Assembly: GCF_000250675.2 (NCBI RefSeq)
Contig: NC_018681.1
Location: forward strand, 3,410,001 to 3,474,000
Source of the DNA: Nocardia brasiliensis ATCC 700358
GTDB taxonomy: Bacteria; Actinomycetota; Actinomycetes; Mycobacteriales; Mycobacteriaceae
DNA: 64,000 bases
Direction: 5' to 3'
A model generated the notes under the pieces. The model did no database searches. It saw only the letters and a program-made list of their open reading frames with translations, and was not told where the DNA came from. How positions within the stretch are numbered: the stretch's first letter is position 1; every line of letters starts with the position of its first letter. This document shows, piece after piece, positions 59,728 to 64,000 of this stretch. Both the position numbers and the translations under genes were made by a program.

Positions 59728-60725
59728 GCCGCGGCCCGGGTGGCAGCGCGGGCCACCCGTTCGATGACGGCGGCCGCGCGCGCCGCCGCGCCGTGGGTGC
59801 GCCACTCCCGCCAGCGTCCGGCGTTCGTGCGCCGGGCCGCCTCGATCAGCGCGGGCCACCGGTCCGGTGCCGGCCACGCGTCGACGACGACGGCGAGTCC
59901 GGCGTCGGCGAGCGCCGTCGCGGTGGCGTGCTGTTCGCCGAACGGACGGTCCGCGGGAATGAGTACGGCGGGTTTGGCGGCGGCGGCGATATCGGCGACC
60001 GCGCCCTGCCCGGCGTGCGCGACGACGACGTCTGCATCGCACAGCAGCGGCCAGGGATCGTCCACCCAGTCACCCAAACCGGCCGTGCGCCAGCGATATT
60101 GCCGATGTCGAGCGGCGCACTCGCGGATGGTCGCCGCGGTGAACCGGCTGCCCCCGGCACCGGCGAGTACGAGCACGGTCGGGCGGGCCACGATATCGCG
60201 GGGGGCGGCGGGCGGCTGTCCCGCGAAGCGGCTCACCCCGCCGACGTAGTGGGTCTTGTCCGCGTAGGCCCGCAGCCAGGGTGGGTCGTAGCGCGCCTGC
60301 GGCCAGGTGGCGAGGAGGGCGTCGGCCAGATCGTGCACGAGGTTGTGCGGTGCGTCGACGCGGGTGCCCGGTAGCACCATGGCGACGACGGGTATGCCGT
60401 GCAGCCTGGCCAGCAGCGCGACCTCCACGGAGACGTCCACCACGAGGGCCGCGGGTCGTTCGGTGGCGATCCAGTTCGCGATCCGCGCCATCCGGTCACG
60501 CAGTCCCGCATCGGTTTTGGGCACCCAGTGCAGGCGACCCGAGGCGGTGGGATCGAGCACGGCCGGGGCCGAATCGTCCGGTGGCAGCCGCACACTGTCC
60601 GCGAACGCCGGGTCCGCGACCGGCAGCGACGTGAGAGCGGTGACGGGCGTGGCGAGTTCGGCGCAGATGGTGCGCGCCCGGATCAGGTGACCCGCGCCGT
60701 GATGATGAATGTAGTAGCCGATCAT
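59724..60725 (-). CDS. MurG/UGT-like glycosyltransferase (GT-B)
   Basis: 333 residues. It starts MIGYYIHHHGAGHLIRARTI, the GxGHxxRA motif of MurG/MGDG-synthase-like transferases. The C-terminal donor half has VVAHAGQGAVADIAAAAKPAVLIPADRPFGEQ in pieces, where HAGQGA replaces HGGxGT, and the final QH contact. ATG 60725 overlaps the upstream GT4 stop by 4 bases; the reading further upstream is a shadow of that gene. Part of a four-transferase operon for an unidentified glycan or glycoside. Confidence 0.85.
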   Translation of the reverse strand: MIGYYIHHHGAGHLIRARTICAELATPVTALTSLPVADPAFADSVRLPPDDSAPAVLDPTASGRLHWVPKTDAGLRDRMARIANWIATERPAALVVDVSVEVALLARLHGIPVVAMVLPGTRVDAPHNLVHDLADALLATWPQARYDPPWLRAYADKTHYVGGVSRFAGQPPAAPRDIVARPTVLVLAGAGGSRFTAATIRECAARHRQYRWRTAGLGDWVDDPWPLLCDADVVVAHAGQGAVADIAAAAKPAVLIPADRPFGEQHATATALADAGLAVVVDAWPAPDRWPALIEAARRTNAGRWREWRTHGAAARAAAVIERVARAATRAAA

Positions 60726-61837
60726 GCTGCCCCCTTCCGGGTTTCGGAGTAGGTCGCGGCGGCGACGAGACGCCGGTAGTGCTGTAGGTAGTTGTCGACC
60801 ATGGTGGTGATGCCGCACGCCGCCACCGCCCGGGCCCGCGCGGCGGCCCGCGAGAATGTCGCGGCCGACGCGACCGCGGCGGCCATGGCCTCGATGTCAC
60901 CGGGCGCGACCAGCCGGCCACACGCCGGATCCACGATCTCCGGGATCCCGCCGCGCTCGAACGCGACGACCGGGGTGCCGCAGGCCAGGGCTTCCGCGAC
61001 GACCAGGCCGTACGGTTCGTCCCACAGCGGGGTGATCAGTGCGGCCGTGCACGAGCCGACCAGGCCGGCCAGCGCGGTCTGGTCGAGATGACCGTGGTAG
61101 ATCGTGTTTTCGTCTAGTCGCGGCGCGATCGTCGCGTGGAAGTAGCCGGCGTCGCTGATCGGGCCGGCCAGGTGCAGCCGCCGTCCGGCGCGCCGCGCGG
61201 CGGCGATCGCGAGATGCGCGCCCTTCTCGGGCGTCAGTCGCCCGAACCAGACCAGGTCGGTGCCGCCGGGCCCCTGCGGCCACGCGCGCAGGTCGATCCC
61301 GTTGGCGACGACGCCGACCCGGCGCACGACGTGTCGCCAGGACTGCGCGGTATGTCTGCTGACGGCGACGAAGGCCGAACCGAGGCCCTTGCTGACATCG
61401 AGGGCCGACTCGAGCCAGGGCGTCGGCGGTGTGTGCAGCGTGGTCAGCATCGGGACGCCCAGCGCGGGCGCCATGGCGACCGGCAGGTAGTGCAGGCTGT
61501 GATTGTGGATCACGTCGAACGAGGTGGGCCCGATGGCGCCGAGGTCGGTCATCACGGTCAGGTAGGCGTGATGGTCGGCGAGGAATTGCCGCGGCAGCAT
61601 CGAGGCGTCGGCGGCTGCCGCGGTGCTCGGGCTGAAGGCGCGCACCCGCACGGCCGCGCTCGCCGCTGTTCGATCACTGCCGTCGGCGGCGAACAGCGTC
61701 ACCCGGTGACCGCGCGCTTGCAGGGCGCGGGCCAGATGCCACACGTGCGCTTCGAGCCCGCCGGCGAAGGGCTGGGTGATCGGATGCCGGTTGGAGGCGA
61801 GTAGTGCGATGGACAAACAACTTTCGTCCGTGGTCAT
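60722..61837 (-). CDS. Family 4 glycosyltransferase (GT-B)
   Basis: 371 residues. N-terminal GGLEAHVWHLARALQARGHRVTLF is the GT4 opening; FDVIHNHSLHY and TLHTPPTPW lie in the acceptor half. The donor half has LVWFGRLTPEKGAHLAIAAA and the EX7E motif as EPYGLVVAEALACGTPVVAF. It transfers a sugar from NDP-sugar (often GDP-mannose or UDP-sugar) with retention. ATG 61837 overlaps the upstream stop. Second transferase of the coupled operon. Confidence 0.9.
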   Translation of the reverse strand: MTTDESCLSIALLASNRHPITQPFAGGLEAHVWHLARALQARGHRVTLFAADGSDRTAASAAVRVRAFSPSTAAAADASMLPRQFLADHHAYLTVMTDLGAIGPTSFDVIHNHSLHYLPVAMAPALGVPMLTTLHTPPTPWLESALDVSKGLGSAFVAVSRHTAQSWRHVVRRVGVVANGIDLRAWPQGPGGTDLVWFGRLTPEKGAHLAIAAARRAGRRLHLAGPISDAGYFHATIAPRLDENTIYHGHLDQTALAGLVGSCTAALITPLWDEPYGLVVAEALACGTPVVAFERGGIPEIVDPACGRLVAPGDIEAMAAAVASAATFSRAAARARAVAACGITTMVDNYLQHYRRLVAAATYSETRKGAA

Positions 61838-62928
61838 CGGGACAGCGCCTGCTCGTAGATGCCGCGGTGCGCCGCCGCCAGCGCGGTGCGCTCGACCCGG
61901 CGCGTGGTCCAGTCCGCACGATCGGCGCGACGCTCGTACACCGTGCGCACCGCGCGATCCAGGGCGGCGGCGTCGAAGTGGGTCTCGTCGAAACCGAACA
62001 CCGCGCACCGGCGTTGCTCGGCGTAGCAGCCGCAGCTCGGCGCGACGACCGCGGTACCCAGGTCGTAGCAGGCCTCCAGCCAGCCCGAGTGGGTGCCGAA
62101 TCGGTACGGCAGCAGTGAGACCGTCAGCGACGAAAGGTACTGCCACAGTTGGTCGTCGGTGAAGTACTCGTGTAACCGGACCGACACACCGGGCCTGCGG
62201 CCGAAATCCACCAGGGCCGCGCCCGCGGTCGGGTTGTACCAATGGTTTTCCGGATCGAACAGTTCGTCGTGCAGATCGATGCGCAACCGCGCGTCGGGCA
62301 GTGTCGCGATCGTCTCGGCGAGCACCTCGAGGATCGGCAGCGGATCCATGTTGGCGCGCAGGCTTTTCGCGTGCACGCCGAGTACGAACGGTCCGCTCCG
62401 GCGCGGCGCCTCGATCAGCTCGCGTTCCACCACGTGCGGGTGGCTCAGTACCTGCGGCGTTCGGCCCCAGTACCGTTCGATCTGTGCCGCCGCCGACGGG
62501 GTGAGCGTGATGATCTCGTCGGCGGCCGGAATCAGCACGTCCAGCTGTTCGCGATGCGGGCGCGGATCGGGCTGGTGTGGGTTGCGCAGATCGTGCACGG
62601 TGTAGACCAGCGGCTTGCCGTGCTCGCGCAGCTCACCGATGATATCGGCGAGCACCTCGGTCGGTACCGAGTCGAAGCCGAAATGCACGTGGAAGACATC
62701 GAAGCGCTGGTGGTTGTGCCGGATCCACTGCGGATCGAGCATGACCGGTGGCCACCAACCGCCCGGCACCGTGCGGCCGTCGGCCGGTCGCGGATCCGGT
62801 AGCCGCACAACCCCGTCGGCCCCGTCGAGCGGGGCCAGGTGCCGGACGTAGACGTGTGAGGCAGGCACCGACGCGACGCGCAGTGTCGCGATCCGTGCCT
62901 GCGTTCGCGCGTCGGCGACGGCGGTCAT
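61834..62928 (-). CDS. Glycosyltransferase (GT-B, GT4-like)
   Basis: 364 residues with a GT-B look: FDVFHVHFGFDSVP and KPLVYTVHDLRNP in the N-terminal half, ADEIITLTPSAAAQIERYWGR, FVLGVHAKSLRANM starting the donor domain, and LLPYRFGTHSGWLEACYDLGTAVVAP in pieces near its end. The EX7E motif is degenerate. ATG 62928 overlaps the stop of a 32-codon ORF by 4 bases. It is the first transferase of the operon and may start the glycan on a carrier. Substrates unknown. Confidence 0.82.
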   Translation of the reverse strand: MTAVADARTQARIATLRVASVPASHVYVRHLAPLDGADGVVRLPDPRPADGRTVPGGWWPPVMLDPQWIRHNHQRFDVFHVHFGFDSVPTEVLADIIGELREHGKPLVYTVHDLRNPHQPDPRPHREQLDVLIPAADEIITLTPSAAAQIERYWGRTPQVLSHPHVVERELIEAPRRSGPFVLGVHAKSLRANMDPLPILEVLAETIATLPDARLRIDLHDELFDPENHWYNPTAGAALVDFGRRPGVSVRLHEYFTDDQLWQYLSSLTVSLLPYRFGTHSGWLEACYDLGTAVVAPSCGCYAEQRRCAVFGFDETHFDAAALDRAVRTVYERRADRADWTTRRVERTALAAAHRGIYEQALSR

Positions 62929-63023
62929 ACCGAGGTCCCGGCGTAGTGAACCGCCTCGTAGCCGAGCTGGACACCGATGCCGACATCGTGGTGAACGGGC
63001 GGCCTACCTGTGTCGATCTGCAT
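62925..63023 (-). CDS. 32-residue small ORF coupled to the glycosyltransferase operon
   Basis: ATG at 63023 with AAGGGG about nine bases upstream; its TGA overlaps the next gene's ATG (ATGA). Neutral, His/Gly/Val-rich, with sequence features PPVHHDVGIGVQLGYE and a tail HYAGTSV. No signal peptide or known family. It could be a real peptide, a small accessory subunit, or a leader ORF that only couples translation. The precise overlap is the main support. Confidence 0.5.
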   Translation of the reverse strand: MQIDTGRPPVHHDVGIGVQLGYEAVHYAGTSV

Positions 63024-63236
63024 GGCATTGCACCCCTTTCCAGACGATCATGTGGCTGAGTCGATGCCGATCTACCCGGGGTTTTCTCGAGCAAACCGAG
63101 GTGGTCGACGCGCGTACGCGGTGGCGGACCCATCGTTTACCGACCGGTTGCGCGGGTAGCTCTGCGATGTCCAGCGTGCAGAGTTCGAATGCCCCAGACC
63201 CCGGCATCGCGTGTCGACGGAAGGAGGTGAATCGAA
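63024..63236. other. Divergent intergenic region of the small peptide genes
   Basis: About 210 bases between the two divergent small ORFs. It presumably contains both promoters; I see no convincing -35/-10 pair or palindrome. The end is AAGGAGGTGA (63221-63230), a near-perfect Shine-Dalgarno for the rightward peptide. Confidence 0.5.
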
Positions 63237-63344
63237 ATGACGACTGTGCTACAGGATCCGGGGCCGGATGGTGCCGCCTCCGATAACTGGAACGAGGCGT
63301 ATAACGCCGACGATGACGGGCGCGATGATCGCCCGCGCTACTGA
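63237..63344 (+). CDS. 35-residue acidic peptide gene
   Basis: ATG at 63237, six bases after the near-ideal Shine-Dalgarno AAGGAGGTGA. The peptide has a short neutral start (MTTVLQDPGPDG), an aromatic centre (NWNEAYN) and a very acidic/basic end (DDDGRDDRPRY). No hydrophobic stretch, signal or known family. The strong ribosome binding site and location, divergent from a glycosyltransferase operon and 100 bases ahead of a membrane transferase, argue for a translated peptide. A ribosomally made, modified peptide precursor is one possibility, but no modifying enzyme of a known class is in view. Confidence 0.6.
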   Translation: MTTVLQDPGPDGAASDNWNEAYNADDDGRDDRPRY

Positions 63345-63444
63345 CCGACTCCGGTAGCGCCTCAGCCGAGTAGTTGCCCGCACCGGTGCTGATCAGTCGG
63401 CACCGGTCGGGTAAGTTTGGCGGCCGGTTCACGGATTGGTTGGG

Positions 63445-64000
63445 GTGTTGAGAACGCGGTTGCAAGCTTCGGTCGACTGGTGGGCAGGCTTGCGGCAACG
63501 AGGGGGCTGGTCGTGGTGGGCCGCGGTGGCGGCGATCGCGGGCGGCACCCTGGTACTGGGCTGGCGGGCGAGCAAATACGGCAGCTGGATGGTCGACGAC
63601 GCGGGCATCACGTTCGCCTACGCCCGCAGTGTCGCCGCGGGTCTGGGGCCGGTACTGCAACCGGGCGCGCCACCCGTGGAAGGGTTCTCCAATCCCACTT
63701 GGCTTTTCGTGCTCGTGGTGGGGTCCTGGTGTGGACTCTTCGACCGCGGCAGCATCTTCGGCGTGCCCGACTACGTGCTGTACCCGAAAGCGGTTGCGCT
63801 GCTGTGCTGTGCGGGCATTCTCGCCGCCTGCTATCTCGCGGCCCGGCGGGTCTCGCGCTGGCCCGCGCTGGTCACCTTCGCGGCGGGGGTGCTGCTGGCC
63901 GCGATCCCGTCGTTCGTGATCTGGTGCTTCTCCGGGCTGGAGAACTCGTTGTTCGCGCTGGCGGCGTGCGCGCTGGCGGTGCACCTGTTTCTCGCCGTGC
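63445..64000 (+). CDS. GT-C glycosyltransferase, AftB-like (partial)
   Basis: Runs off the right edge; 185 codons visible from a GTG at 63445. After a Trp-rich N-terminus and a first membrane helix, the loop WMVDDAGITFAYARSVAAG has the DDAxITFxY motif of polyprenyl-phosphate-arabinose-using arabinofuranosyltransferases such as AftB. Then PVEGFSNPTWLFVLVV, also typical. Further helices follow (LLCCAGILAACYLAA, FAAGVLLAAIPSFVIW). It would work on the outer face of the membrane in arabinan or related glycan assembly. The start is uncertain, with no strong ribosome binding site. Confidence 0.8.
   Translation, partial: MLRTRLQASVDWWAGLRQRGGWSWWAAVAAIAGGTLVLGWRASKYGSWMVDDAGITFAYARSVAAGLGPVLQPGAPPVEGFSNPTWLFVLVVGSWCGLFDRGSIFGVPDYVLYPKAVALLCCAGILAACYLAARRVSRWPALVTFAAGVLLAAIPSFVIWCFSGLENSLFALAACALAVHLFLAV

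Noticed and set aside
1..64000. tRNA, rRNA, CRISPR arrays, transposases or integrases
   Set aside because: None was recognised while reading both strands; no repeated spacers, no DDE or tyrosine-recombinase motifs. tRNA absence is only by eye.

Overview
The window is high-GC DNA with almost no non-coding space, typical of Actinomycetota. A mycolic-acid-type organism, most likely Nocardia or a close relative, is suggested by four PapA/wax-ester-synthase-like acyltransferases beside a DrrAB-type exporter, a cutinase-family protein, a GT87 mannosyltransferase-like protein and an AftB-like GT-C glycosyltransferase cut by the right edge. The genus is an inference. I saw no rRNA, tRNA, insertion sequence or CRISPR array.

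Layout. 1-3707: four genes that together match the set converting an NDP-4-keto-6-deoxyhexose into a 2,6-dideoxy-L-hexose (4-ketoreductase, 3-ketoreductase, 2,3-dehydratase, 3,5-epimerase). 3728-12712: housekeeping and accessory enzymes, including a TetR/hydrolase divergent pair with a long operator and a cutinase-family protein carrying a very large insertion. 12722-18000: a ribose-type ABC uptake operon (binding protein, permease, ATPase, ribokinase, pyranase) divergent from its LacI regulator, with two adjacent palindromic operators. 18090-26325: assorted genes, among them a bicovalent-FAD oxidase and a secreted lipoprotein that carries the full active site of a protein-arginine deiminase. 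26821-35532: a glycolipid-type locus with four condensation/acyltransferase proteins, one glycosyltransferase and an ABC exporter, and no polyketide synthase. 35534-44028: lipase, oxidoreductases, and a TetR-controlled flavin monooxygenase with two perfect operators.

44294-57529 is the most unusual part. Two divergent operons share a 567-base control region. Leftward: an archaeal-type asparagine synthetase (an AsnRS paralogue), an FMN-binding glutamate-synthase-like protein and a ketopantoate-reductase-like protein. Rightward: a flavin monooxygenase, an MFS exporter, both subunits of a glutamate-mutase-like B12 enzyme, two ATP-grasp ligases and a PP-loop ATPase, then a cation/proton antiporter. 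The translational couplings and enzyme set suggest an NRPS-free, tRNA-independent route from glutamate through 3-methylaspartate to an amide or small peptide. I do not recognise the product.

57557-64000: small cell-envelope proteins and a tightly coupled four-glycosyltransferase operon. This operon begins with a 32-codon ORF overlapping the first transferase, and diverges from a 35-residue acidic peptide gene that has an ideal ribosome binding site and lies ahead of a GT-C membrane transferase.
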